Shown here piece after piece: positions 1 to 9,577 of a DNA stretch of 64,000 nt. This DNA comes from Trametes villosa. Lineage: Eukaryota > Basidiomycota > Agaricomycetes > Polyporales > Polyporaceae. Position numbers and translations under genes: made by a program. The DNA is taken from positions 3,100,001-3,164,000 of the forward strand of contig PUDQ02000003.1 of the NCBI GenBank assembly GCA_002964805.2, written 5' to 3'. The notes under the pieces were generated by a model. That model did no database searches, was not told the origin of the DNA, and saw nothing but the letters and a program-made list of their open reading frames with translations. Position 1 is the stretch's first letter. Each line of letters begins with the position of its first letter.

Positions 1-347
1 CGGGCGATCATATCCAAATCCACTTGCTGGACTTGCAAGCTCTTGCAAGTTGCTCGCACGTTCGCGGCGACGCACTCAGGAAAAATAACCACAGAGATTC
101 CTATCGCAAGCTAGCATGCCTGGGGCCTCGCAACGCAGCAGATGTCGCCATCTTCTAGGAGACCACCGACTGGAGAAGAGTACTAGTGCTGCGCGGGTCA
201 GCCGGCCAGGGTGGCTCGTTACGCCGAAGGCTTTCCGAACCGCCGGAAGGGGCTTGCTACTTCACCCAATATACCGTAGACCTTGTAGCACGTACGCGGA
301 TCCAATGACGCCGACTGCACCGACAAAAAGCATGTGTGTGCCGGAAA

Positions 348-429
348 AGGTGCTACCAGGGTTCGAACCTGGGTTTCGGGAAATCAATGACATCAAAATC
401 CCGAGTGATAACCACTACACTATAGCACC
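348..429 (-). tRNA. tRNA-Gln (anticodon UUG) with a 10-nt intron
   Basis: Read on the minus strand the segment folds as a complete tRNA. The acceptor arms GGTGCTA/TAGCACC pair, the T arm carries TTCGAAC, and the D arm is typical of tRNA-Gln. The anticodon stem CGGGA/TCCCG encloses a loop with TTG as anticodon. A 10-nt intron lies at 383-392, directly 3' of the base after the anticodon (position 37/38), the canonical site for nuclear tRNA introns. The spliced tRNA is 72 nt with discriminator U. It decodes CAA codons in cytosolic translation. Confidence 0.93.
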
Positions 430-1357
430 GCTTAAGGCGAAGGGCTTTGTACCTAATATTCTCTGCACACTGACAACTGGCCTGACGACTGGCACCAATC
501 TGCAAGTTCAAATGCAGGCCGTGGTACGTTCTTGCGCAGAGCCGCCATGTCTCCTCTCTCGACAGACCGCCAGCTCGCGATGCTCGACCAAAGATGACCC
601 GCAGTCTTGTACCTTGCCAAGCCCAAGACCGCAGGAAGGCATACGCTCAAAGCCCGGGCAGTACGGGAACTGACAACGGCCGGCGAGGGTGCCTTGAACG
701 TTTTGCGAACGTCGGCCTCGTAAACCGCTGCGATTCGACCGTTTGGGCAATCCCGACGGGTGACGATGCGGATCCAGGATTGTGGCGAGCGCCTCCGACC
801 TCGATCGCAGCGACTTGCCGCCCTGCGCCCGTGCCTGGAATCACATGGCCGCGCTTCCCCGCCCCCGCCCAGCCCCCGCCCCCGAACCCCGGACAGGCGG
901 GGGCCGCCCCGCACCAGAAACGGCCAACTGTCTGGGGCAATTTCGCTGGACGAGACCTTAGCCGACCGACCGCCCACAGAGACCGCATGGGCAGTTGCGC
1001 CTCGGCGTCCTCAGCGCCCGCCCGAGCCCCCTCGGGTCTTCTCTATCCAAGAGGCAATTTGCGCGATCGCCGTCGGTACTTGGATGGGTCGGGGGCGCGG
1101 CCGGCGGGCAGCGTCTCTGATAGGACGGGGCGCGTCGGCCCCAGGGACGCCAGGCGCATCGCGCCGCCGCCGTCATCATTTCTCTCCGACCCTTGGGCGG
1201 CCATCAGAAGCGAGCATGCGTTCGCGCAGGTCAGCTGGGCTCGCTCGTCCCTCTTCTTCGGTCAAGTGAGCCCAGAGCAACCAGCGCGACGTCGGCCGGT
1301 GCGAACAGGGAAGCCAAGACACCCGCCTCGACGCCCAACGTCAGCGATCCGCGACGC
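430..1357. other. Intergenic region upstream of the GH31 gene, no gene seen
   Basis: About 930 bases between the tRNA and the glucosidase promoter. Several open frames cross it on both strands but they are proline/arginine-rich, overlap each other and lack splice-supported homology; I regard them as GC-rich noise. The stretch presumably holds the upstream control region of the glucosidase gene. G-rich hexamers that resemble carbon-repressor sites occur, but the base composition makes them uninformative. Confidence 0.5.
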
Positions 1358-1358
1358 C

Positions 1359-1366
1359 GTATAAAA
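1359..1366 (+). promoter_or_regulatory. TATA box of the GH31 gene
   Basis: GTATAAAA stands 52-59 bases upstream of the ATG at 1418, followed by a pyrimidine-rich stretch with TTCTCTTG around 1385-1395 where transcription could start. This position suits a short 5' leader. Confidence 0.7.
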
Positions 1367-1417
1367 CGGCGGGGCACTCGTCGTGCTTCTCTTGTACGAG
1401 CGTGCACCTTCTCCACC

Positions 1418-4400
1418 ATGTACCTCCAAACCCTCCGCGCTCTGCTCCCCCTCGCGGTCCTCGGCCAGCTGGCCCTGCCGTCCAGCGCGGTGGGCACAGT
1501 CACCGACCCCGCCGTCCTCGACGCGTGCCCTGGCTACAAGGCGAAGAACGTGTTCACCTTCGGTCCCAAGCTCACTGCAGACCTCGTTCTCGCCGGGAAG
1601 GCATGCAACGTCTACGGCAACGACATCGAGAAGCTCAAGCTCGAGGTCACCTACGAGAACAGTGAGGCCTACCGTATCCTCATACCACTCTCATACTGAC
1701 TGGCAATCTGCAGAGGATCGTATTCACGTCAAGTTCACGAACCCCGCGGACAAGCGCTATGAAGTGCCCGAGGCCGTCTTCCCCCGGCCCCACGCGGACA
1801 TCTTCACGTCGCCGCACAGCGCCAACATCCGCTTCAACTACACGGCATCTCCTTTCTCGTTCTCGATCTACCGCGCGTCGACCCACGAGGTCCTCTTCAC
1901 GACCGCGAACCACTCCCTCATCTTCGAGCCGCAGTACCTGCGCGTGAAGACGAACCTCCCCGCCGAGGCGAACCTCTACGGTCTCGGCGAGCACACCGAC
2001 AGCTTCCGCCTCCCGACGCACAACTACACGCGCACGATGTGGTCGCGCGACGCGTACGGCGTGCCGCAGAACTCGAACCTCTACGGCAACCACCCGGTCT
2101 ACTTCGAGCACAGGACCACCGGCTCCCACGGTGTCTTCCTCCTCAACTCGAACGGCATGGACATCAAGATCAACGACACCGAGGGGCTCGGCACGACCCT
2201 CGAGTACAACGTCATCGGCGGCGTCCTCGATTTCTACTTCCTCGCGGGTAGCGAGAACGACCCCACCGAGCTCGCGCGCCAGTACGCCGACGTTGCTGGT
2301 CTCCCCGCCGAGGTCCCCTACTGGGGTTTCGGCTTCCACCAGTGCCGCTTCGGTTATGAGAGTACGTATCCGCAGCTCTTACGAACTGTGCCAGGTCGCT
2401 AATAGTCTCTACAGGCTTTGTTGATGTCGCGGGTGTTATCTCGAACTACTCCGCTGCCAACATCCCTCTTGAGACCATGTGGACCGACATTGGTATGTTT
2501 GCCTCATCCACGCCTCACCTTTTCCGAAGCTCATAGTGTTGTCAGACTACATGTACAAGCGTCGCGTCTTCACTCTCGACCCTGACTACTTCCCGCTCGA
2601 CCGGATGCGCGAGATCGTCGACTACCTCCACAAGCACGATCAGCACTTCAGTACGTTCTCACATCCCTGTTGCGATTTCATCATCTAACGCGTTGTATAG
2701 TCCTCATGACCGACCCCGCGGTCGCTTACGTTGACGATGGCACCTACGGACCCTTCGACCGTGCCATTGCTGCCGATATCCTCTTGAAGGCCGCGAACGG
2801 CAGCAGTCCGTTCTTGGGCGCGGTCTGGCCCGGTGTTACGGTCTTCCCCGATTGGTTCAACAAGAAGACTCAGGAGTGCGTAACGTCAACCACTTAGCTA
2901 TACCTAGTGCTCATGCGGATCCTTTTGCAGCTACTGGAACAACGAGTTCAAGCTGTTCTACAACCCCGAGTCCGGCCTTGACATCGACGGTGTGTGGATC
3001 GACATGAACGAGCCCGCCAGCGTAAGTCCCAACCCTGAACTTATGCGCGATGCCCGCTTACCTTCTTCGTATAGTTCTGCAACTACCCCTGCACCGATCC
3101 CTTCGCCCAGGCGATCGAGCAGGACCTTCCTCCCCCGCGCGCCCATCTCCCCCCGGCGCACGACTCCCCCATCTTCGGCGCCGCTACGCTCCAGAAGCGC
3201 GTCGACCACAGCCACGACGACGTGCAGAACCCGCCCTACGCGATCGCGAACACCGCCGGCACCGGCGCGCTCTCCGACAAGACCGCCTACGTGAGTGCCC
3301 CCCTCCGCGCTCCTGCGCATATGGAGCTGAGCACTGACCGGGCCTGTGTTATTGCAGACGGATGCTATCCACGCGAACGGCCTGATCGAGTACGACACTC
3401 ACAACCTGTACGGGACGATGATGTCGACGGCGACGCGCGACGCGATGATCTCGCGCCGCCCTGGCCAGCGGCCGCTCATCATCACGCGCTCGACGTTCGC
3501 GGGCGCGGGCAAGCACGTCGGCAAGTGGCTCGGCGACAACCTGAGCGAGTGGGCGCAGCTCCGCCAGTCGCTCTCGGGCATCCTCGGCATGGCCGGCGTG
3601 TACCACGTCCCCATGGTCGGCGCTGACGTCTGCGGCTTCGGCGCGAACACCACCGAGACCCTGTGCGCTCGCTGGGCGATGGTCGGCGCGTTCTACCCCT
3701 TCATGCGCAACGTATGTACCTTCATAGCTTTGAATAATGACTCATACTGACGCGTGTATCCATAGCACAACGGCGACACCTCCATCCCCCAGGAGTTCTA
3801 CCGCTGGCCGACGGTCGCGCAGGCCGCGCGCAACGCGCTCGACATCCGGTACCGCCTGCTCGACTACATCTACACCGCGTTCCACACCGCGCACACGACG
3901 GGCACGCCCGTGCTGCACCCGCTCTGGTACCAGTTCCCGAAGGACAACAACACGTTCGCGATCGACACGCAGTTCCTCTTCGGCGACTCCATCCTCGTCT
4001 CGCCCGTGCTCGAGGAGAACGCGACGAGCGTGCGCGCGTACTACCCCGACGCGCCCTTCTACGACTTCGCGACGCTCGCGAAGACGCACGTCCAGGGCGG
4101 CGGCTTCGTCGACCACGCCGACGTCAACTTCACCACCATCCCCGTGTCCATCCGCGGCGGCGCGGTGCTGCCCCTCCGCGCGAGCGGCGCGCTGACGACG
4201 ACGGAGCTGCGGAAGAAGGACTTCGAGCTCGTCGTCGCGCCCGCCGCGGACGGCACCGCGGCCGGCTCGCTCTACCTCGACGACGGCATCTCGATCACGC
4301 CGAAGACGAAGACGACGGTGACGTTCGCGTACAAGAACAAGAAGCTCACCGTCAAGGGCTCGTTCGCGCACCCCACGGGCGTCGACGTCGCGCGCGTGCG

Positions 4401-4551
4401 CTTCCTCGACGTTGCCGCGGCGCCGAAGAGCGTGAAGTTCAACGGGAAGGCGGTCGCGAAGGACGCGATCGCGTTCGACGCGGAGCACGGTGTCCTGGAC
4501 GTTACGTTGAAGACGCCGTTCAAGCACGCGTTCACCGTCGAGCTCCAGTGA
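1418..4551 (+). CDS. Secreted glycoside hydrolase family 31 (alpha-glucosidase-like)
   Basis: Nine exons: 1418-1661, 1714-2361, 2415-2492, 2546-2650, 2701-2875, 2931-3021, 3075-3290, 3358-3711, 3766-4551. All introns are GT-AG, 50-67 nt, and the phases close to 898 aa. Residues 1-24 form a hydrophobic signal peptide, so the enzyme is probably secreted. The N-terminal GH31 beta-sandwich region is followed by the catalytic barrel. WIDMNEP at 439-445 carries the nucleophile Asp441, and GKWLGDN near 574-580 carries the general acid/base Asp579. Family members release glucose from the non-reducing end of maltose, starch oligomers or related alpha-glucosides. The length is typical of fungal lysosomal-type GH31 enzymes. 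Exact substrate (alpha-glucosidase versus alpha-xylosidase) is not decided by the motifs, although the nucleophile context favours alpha-glucosidase. The gene stands alone with its own TATA box. Confidence 0.93.
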
Positions 4552-5006
4552 TCGCTTCCCTTGGACTGGACTGTATTACCTTTTTTCTTTCGAGTCTTCC
4601 TCGTCTCGGGCGGGTTGTAACAAGTACTTCAATACGCACGCCAGTGTGCATACACACGCGTAATGGCCTCCATAGCATAGCATATCAATCGGAAGGATGC
4701 TTTTTCGTTGTACTATCAGATCTGAGGCCTGAGGACGCCGCGCGTGCAGTACTGAGCCACACGATGAACATCAATGCCTGATTCGCCACAGAGCGCCGGC
4801 CGGCCGCGAGTCTGGCGGCAACGTCCAAGTTGGCAAGCTCCGCCTCTCATACTTCTGCCGCCCCAGCGCGTACGCCCACGGCGATGGCGCCGGATGTACA
4901 CTGCGCATATCCTCGGTGACTCGTTGATGCCCACTCCTGCTCGCTATAAAGGAGAGTAGTGGATGGGCTTTCTCTCATACCCACAAACGGCAACCCGAGC
5001 TCGAAC
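4552..5006. other. Intergenic spacer with 3' end of GH31 and promoter of the SDR gene
   Basis: About 450 bases without a supported gene. The first part is T-rich, as expected for a 3' untranslated region and polyadenylation zone. The last 70 bases hold the TATA box and leader of the next gene. Confidence 0.5.
4944..4950 (+). promoter_or_regulatory. TATA box of the SDR gene
   Basis: CTATAAA lies 57-63 bases upstream of the ATG at 5007 and is followed by a short leader with TCTCTCATACC around 4971-4982, a plausible initiation zone. Confidence 0.65.
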
Positions 5007-6103
5007 ATGTCTGCAAGCACCAGCACACAAGCCTCACGAGTTGGCGACTCGCGCCGCGTTTGGCTAGGTGAATACAGTCGTTTCCTTGGGGCTGTCTATG
5101 ACGCTGATTTCCCCAATGTGCAGTTACCGGAACCTCCTCTGGCCTGGGCAAGTCCCTCGTAGAGGAGCTCTTAGCTAGCGGAGAGCGCGTAGTAGCGACG
5201 CTCCGCACCCCAGACACGCTCTCGCAGCTGGTCGAGAGGTACCCCGCTTCGCAACTACTGGTCCTGAAGCTTGATGTTACGAGCGCCGAGGACATCAAGG
5301 GCGTCTTCGAGAGGACGAAGCAGCACTTCGGAAGGCTCGACGTCGTGGTGAACAACGCTGCGATTGCGCTGGACGGCGAGTTTGAGGCCGTCCCTGAGGA
5401 CGTCGCAAGACAGGCGATGGAAGTGCTTTTCTGGGGTCCGGCAAACATATCGCGTGAGGTATGCGTTACTTCTTGGACGGTGGTTGCTAGACTGCTCGCT
5501 GACTGCGCCTATGTTACAGGCTATCAAGTTCATGCGGGAGGTCAACCGACCTGGGCAGGGCGGCCGCATCCTGAACATCAGCTCGATGGGCGGGTTCGTC
5601 GGCTACCCTACAGCCTCCTTCTACGTCGCCGGGAAGTTCGGTCAGTACATTTTCGCGTCCCGGATGGCCGCAACTAGTATTGAAGCATACACACAGCTCT
5701 GGAAGGACTCACCGAGTGCTTCGCAAAAGAGATGCTCCCTGAGTGGAACATCAAAGCGAGCATCATCGAGCCCGGCGGCCTGCGCACGAACAGCACGGGC
5801 AAGGTCCACATCCCCGTCTCGCCCGAGTACGACACCCCCACCTCGCCCACGGCGTTCTTCAGGAAGATGTCCGCGAACTTCGGCGTCGCCGGGGACCCTG
5901 TGAAGGCCGCACGGGCGATCGTGCGCATCGCGGACCTGGAGGACCCGCCGCTGCGCATACAGCTGGGGACGGACAGCCTGATGATGGTGAGGGGGAAGGC
6001 GCTGCAGACGGTCGGAGAGGGGGAGAAGTGGGCGGACATCTCGCATTCGACGAATGCGGATGATGTGAACAAGGACGATATCCTGAAGCTCTTCCAGCAC
6101 TAG
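5007..6103 (+). CDS. Short-chain dehydrogenase/reductase (SDR family)
   Basis: Four exons: 5007-5067, 5124-5458, 5520-5640, 5697-6103; GT-AG introns of 55-61 nt; phases close to 307 aa. The cofactor motif TGTSSGLG is at residues 22-29, NNAA at 97-100. The catalytic triad residues are Ser154 in NISSMGG, Tyr167 and Lys171 in YVAGK. These are the marks of a classical NAD(P)(H)-dependent SDR with a Rossmann fold. The IIEPGGLRTN segment after the active site is seen in fungal SDRs resembling oxidoreductases of secondary or lipid metabolism. No signal peptide or membrane segment is visible, so it is probably cytosolic. The substrate cannot be inferred. It is downstream of, and on the same strand as, the GH31 gene but has its own promoter. 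Confidence 0.9.
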
Positions 6104-6520
6104 TCTACGCTAGTTTGTGCGCACCGGGCCCACGCCGTGCCGACGACATGCTCTCTATGTTTTCACTCCTTCATGGAACGACGAACCTGTCCAGTCTGGA
6201 GGATACGTTGGCGATCAGTCGGATTTATGTACACTCCGCAATCATTGACCGGAGACTGACCGCGGGTTTGGTGGCTGATCTGGATGTGACTTCGAAGCCC
6301 ACTGACACTGGGACGCCGTGCAAGTGAGCAACCCTAGAGAACGGTTGATATTCTTACACAGGATTTTGCGACGTCTATAGCTATTATCTCGGAGTGGTAG
6401 AATGCCGTTTGCAGGAGCCTTGAATCGACTCCCCTCCCGGGACAGTGCAACCCTCAACTTGGTTTGTGGGCGTGGGAAAGTGGCAGACTTGGCGCCGGTC
6501 CACTACCCGCTGACTCCGAG
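6104..6520. other. Intergenic flank left of the gypsy element
   Basis: About 420 bases between the SDR stop codon and the 5' LTR. No open frame of interest. It bears no resemblance to the KDZ transposase sequence that flanks the other end of the element, which matters for the history of the insertion (see findings). Confidence 0.5.
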
Positions 6521-6556
6521 TGTTACAATTTCATCCTCAGTTCCTCACACGGCCAA

Positions 6557-6671
6557 TGACTCGACCTGACTCATTCTGACTCACCTTCTATATTTAGTCC
6601 ATATGACTCATCCTGACTCCTTATGACTCATCCTGACTGCGGTGTACTATACTTAGCCCAGACCTGACTCA
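6557..6671 (+). promoter_or_regulatory. Array of TGACTC (bZIP-type) motifs in the LTR U3
   Basis: TGACTC occurs at 6557, 6567, 6577, 6604, 6614, 6624 and 6665, with a TGACTG at 6634; three are the full TGACTCA palindrome-like core on each side. TGACTC(A) is the known site of Gcn4/AP-1 class bZIP activators of fungi. Two groups are spaced exactly 10 bp. The cluster sits 75-190 bp upstream of the TATA box. Function in this element is inferred. Confidence 0.6.
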
Positions 6672-6743
6672 TACTAACTGCGGACGTGCTGCAGCAGTGC
6701 TGCGCTTTACTGCGGATCTGCTGCGCAGATCCTTCCCCCACAG

Positions 6744-6789
6744 TATATAAGGACCCCCTCTCTCCCTCTCTGTTCCCCAGTTTCGATCT
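6744..6789 (+). promoter_or_regulatory. LTR core promoter: TATA box and predicted transcript start
   Basis: TATATAA at 6744-6750 is followed 35 bases on by AGTTTCGATCT (6779-6789). The latter is the exact complement of the primer-binding site, so the RNA should start at or near A6779. Confidence 0.7.
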
Positions 6790-6894
6790 CCTGTTTCATC
6801 CTGTAACAACTCGTACTCTTGACTCATCAATCTACTTGTTATTTATAACTCTTTGAGTGCGCTCGAACGCCACTTCAAGCGTTATCTTAACATT

Positions 6895-6905
6895 AGATCG
6901 AAACT
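6895..6905 (+). other. Self-primer binding site (Tf1/sushi type)
   Basis: AGATCGAAACT lies two bases after the 5' LTR and is the perfect 11-nt reverse complement of 6779-6789, the predicted 5' end of the transcript. This is the arrangement of Tf1-like elements, in which the RNA 5' end folds back and primes minus-strand synthesis instead of a tRNA. No tRNA-type TGG-starting site is seen at this place. Confidence 0.8.
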
Positions 6906-7736
6906 CTGGATCCCTCACCTCGTAGCGGTGTAAGGGCTCAACTTCGTAGGCGTGTAACCCGAGCGTTACTAGCCCCACTCCGTCGACTCCACAACTCGCC
7001 CACCACGTCGTCACCATCCGAAACATCTGTCCGTTCCGGACTATTCTCAAGTCCTCTCCACGAGGAAGAAGAACTTCACGTGTGGAGTCCCCAGCCAATC
7101 CGACCAGCATCTCCGTACTGGTACCATCAAGAACTACCTCCGCGTCCGCACACCATCGCGACCCTCGAAGAGGCCGCTGAACGTCCAGAGCACATCCCAG
7201 GCTTCAACTACGATCAACTCGACATCAGGAACGTTCAGTTCTCTGACGAAGAACTCACTCGATCAATCGACGAATACGTTGACCCTTCAGTCATCGAAGA
7301 ACCGGAATCATCACCCGACCCCGCGAACGACGAAGAAGAACTCGCCTTTGACCCACGCGTCTTCGAATCACAACTCATTGGCGCGCTCAACGCAGCAACA
7401 TACTTCCACGACCCTATCCAGTTTAGGCCAGAAGTAGACCCGCTTATTTCGCGCCATCTACAAGACGCTACATTCCATTACCGCGAGGCACTTCGAATCT
7501 TCCGCGGCGAACCACCGGTTAGTCGAGACAACGACTACATTCTCAACAACTTCGGGATCTACCTGGAAGAAGAAATCCGAGCAAACCATAGTCGGTGGAC
7601 AAATCTTCAGTCTACGGACCCAATCTATCCCGTCGTACTCAGCTCAGGACAAGCTCTATTCACGGCCAAGAACATCTACCTCCAGTGGGTCGCAACAAGG
7701 AACGTGTATAGTCACACCCCATACACCCAATACTAG
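6897..7736 (+). CDS. ORF0: 279-codon open frame without any AUG, upstream of gag
   Basis: This frame is open from just inside the primer-binding site to the stop at 7734-7736 and has no methionine codon at all. The last two thirds (from about 7100) look like protein: acidic stretches with repeated Glu/Asp, then a segment with FHYREALRIFRGEPP and IYLEEEIRANHSRW. Codon use resembles gag and pol of the element. It ends 14 bases before the gag ATG. If translated it must start at a near-cognate codon (GTG at 7080 is one candidate) or be reached by splicing. It could also be an old N-terminal part of Gag. I recognise no family. The length of the open frame argues against chance; its expression is inferred. 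Confidence 0.5.
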   Translation: METLDPSPRSGVRAQLRRRVTRALLAPLRRLHNSPTTSSPSETSVRSGLFSSPLHEEEELHVWSPQPIRPASPYWYHQELPPRPHTIATLEEAAERPEHIPGFNYDQLDIRNVQFSDEELTRSIDEYVDPSVIEEPESSPDPANDEEELAFDPRVFESQLIGALNAATYFHDPIQFRPEVDPLISRHLQDATFHYREALRIFRGEPPVSRDNDYILNNFGIYLEEEIRANHSRWTNLQSTDPIYPVVLSSGQALFTAKNIYLQWVATRNVYSHTPYTQY

Positions 7737-7750
7737 TCGTACCCGAGTGT

Positions 7751-9544
7751 ATGACCACGGACATCATCCCGAAGGATCGACTCCCTTGCAAGACCAGAGA
7801 CCACTACTTCAACGACAATACACATAAAGACATTCACTGGGCTCCTCAAGAAAGGGAATTCCAACTCTGCAAATACCAACCCTGTCCTCATCGACTAAAC
7901 AAAAAAGTCGTCAGCAAACAAGGATTCTTCGCTTGCTCCAAAACAGACAAAGTCACCACAGGAGAAGGCGAGAAATACGTCGAAACCAAACCTTCCACTT
8001 CGACCGCTCCTACTCCCTCTCCTAGACCATCGACTCATCGGCGGACAAGCGCAATATCCCCAAGGACCCCAGTCGCAGAAACACCAGCCCCATCTCCTCT
8101 GGTAGGAGTTGAATATCTCAGAAACCCGAACACGCCGATCAGTGATCCCGAGCGATCACCGGCATCTGCATCCGAACCAGCCACAGAAGAAGAAGACTTC
8201 GGCGGAGAAGACCCTTCTCAAGAAAGACAAGCCAGTCCCGAACCGGACAACCTACGAACCATCAGACCCACAACGCCAATTGGGGTCAGAATACCCGCAC
8301 GAGAATTCACGGAAACTCTCAAGCGCGTCGAGGATACAATGACATCAGTATCAACAATCACGCAACCTGCTCCGACAGCAAGCACGGCAGCGCCGTTCAC
8401 GACGGCCGTAAGGGCTGGACGGGGAACAACATCACGAGCCCCTCAACCACCAGGGGATGACGACGACCCTCAAGGAGGTGGCGGACCACCAGGAGGAGAA
8501 CCTCACGGTGGAGGAGGAGGAGGCAGATCCGGAGACGAAGACGATGACGATCCATATGGAGAAAGAGCACGAGGCGGAGGACCTCCAGGAGGAGAAGGAC
8601 CACCAGGAGGCGGAGGACCAGGCGGCGGAGGACCACCTGGCGGTGGACAACCGGGAGCGAACGCACAAGGCAACGCTCTAGGACAGGTCAACCCAGGACA
8701 CAAGAGCAAGGTCAAAGAACCCGAGGTCTTCATGGGAGATCGCTCCAAGGCCAACGAATTCCTCACGGACCTTCAACTCTTATTCCTTAGTCGCCCCCAA
8801 GACTATCCCAACGACACATCAAAGATCGTCTCAGCACTCTCATACATGCGAGGCGATACCCATTGGTGGGCCGAAGCCAAGGTTGACGCAGCAAATGGAG
8901 AAGACGAGCATGGCGCTCCACTTGGATTCGGAACTTGGAGACAATGGGTTGCTGATTTTCGCCTGGTCTTTGGCGAAATAGACCCTCAGGGCAAGGCTTC
9001 AGTGGAACTAGCCACCCTGAAGTACAACCCGAAGGAAGATCTCTTCAAGTTCAACTCGAAGTTCTTCGACTTATGCGTCAGAGCAAGAATCAACGACGAT
9101 CACGCTCAACAAACCTTGTACAAGACCAAGCTACCGCAATACTTCCGCACCAAACTCGTCCTCATATACCCCGCTCCCACCACGATGCACGAACTCATTG
9201 ACAGAGTTATACACATCGAGAGGGGATGGAGGACAAACCGCGAGGTGGACGACTATCAAGGTCTAAAGACCAACTTCAAGAAACGAGGGGACAACCCGAA
9301 AGTTCGCGCAATCAACACCAACACACGAATGGATCCGAAAACTCGACAACAACTCCTGAAGGAGAACAAATGCTTCTACTGTCGAGAGCCCGGACATCGT
9401 GCAGCGAACTGCCCCAAGAAGAAAGGTCCTACCACCAAGACACGTGCTATCAAGGAAGACGAATCGGACGATGCCGAAGAAATGGAAATCGGTGTCGTAG
9501 CCCTAGGAGATAACGATGACGAAGAAGACGGCTTGGATTTTTAG
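7751..9544 (+). CDS. gag: Gag polyprotein of gypsy element
   Basis: 597 aa, starting at the first AUG downstream of the predicted transcript start. The N-terminal third is Pro/Ser/Thr-rich; residues about 240-310 form a Gly/Pro/Asp-rich low-complexity stretch. This is followed by the retrotransposon capsid domain (FMGDRSKANEFLTDLQ and a WWAEAK/WVADFRLVFGEID pattern). Near residue 541 there is a CCHC zinc knuckle CFYCREPGHRAANC (9371-9412), which binds the genomic RNA. The C terminus is acidic and stops at TAG 9542-9544, directly after the slippery heptamer. The protein forms the virus-like particle in the cytoplasm. Confidence 0.93.
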   Translation: MTTDIIPKDRLPCKTRDHYFNDNTHKDIHWAPQEREFQLCKYQPCPHRLNKKVVSKQGFFACSKTDKVTTGEGEKYVETKPSTSTAPTPSPRPSTHRRTSAISPRTPVAETPAPSPLVGVEYLRNPNTPISDPERSPASASEPATEEEDFGGEDPSQERQASPEPDNLRTIRPTTPIGVRIPAREFTETLKRVEDTMTSVSTITQPAPTASTAAPFTTAVRAGRGTTSRAPQPPGDDDDPQGGGGPPGGEPHGGGGGGRSGDEDDDDPYGERARGGGPPGGEGPPGGGGPGGGGPPGGGQPGANAQGNALGQVNPGHKSKVKEPEVFMGDRSKANEFLTDLQLLFLSRPQDYPNDTSKIVSALSYMRGDTHWWAEAKVDAANGEDEHGAPLGFGTWRQWVADFRLVFGEIDPQGKASVELATLKYNPKEDLFKFNSKFFDLCVRARINDDHAQQTLYKTKLPQYFRTKLVLIYPAPTTMHELIDRVIHIERGWRTNREVDDYQGLKTNFKKRGDNPKVRAINTNTRMDPKTRQQLLKENKCFYCREPGHRAANCPKKKGPTTKTRAIKEDESDDAEEMEIGVVALGDNDDEEDGLDF

Positions 9545-9577
9545 GAGGACGAACGGACCCGGCGCCCGTCTCGTCCT
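9535..9577 (+). promoter_or_regulatory. Programmed -1 ribosomal frameshift signal between gag and pol
   Basis: The heptamer G GAT TTT at 9535-9541 is read in the gag frame and is followed at once by the gag stop TAG. Four bases later an 11-bp hairpin begins: 9546-9556 pairs with 9566-9577 with one bulged C (9570) and a 9-nt loop. Pol lies in the -1 frame and is open from 9520. Heptamer, short spacer and stable stem are the three parts of a -1 frameshift site; the heptamer GGAUUUU is a documented shift site in a plant RNA virus (dianthovirus). Confidence 0.75.

Larger units (their letters stand above)
6521..6892 (+). repeat. 5' LTR of gypsy element
   Basis: 372 bp, begins TGTTAC and ends AACA. 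It contains a U3 array of TGACTC motifs, a TATA box at 6744-6750, the inferred R start at 6779 and U5. Matched by the 3' LTR with about 95% identity. Confidence 0.95.

Noticed and set aside
453..1364. Overlapping ORFs upstream of the GH31 gene
   Set aside because: Low-complexity GC-driven frames with no domain, on both strands, in a region expected to be promoter.
6391..6450. tRNA-like fragment (AGTGGTAGAAT followed by a possible T arm)
   Set aside because: No pairing acceptor stem or anticodon arm can be formed and the T stem has mismatches.
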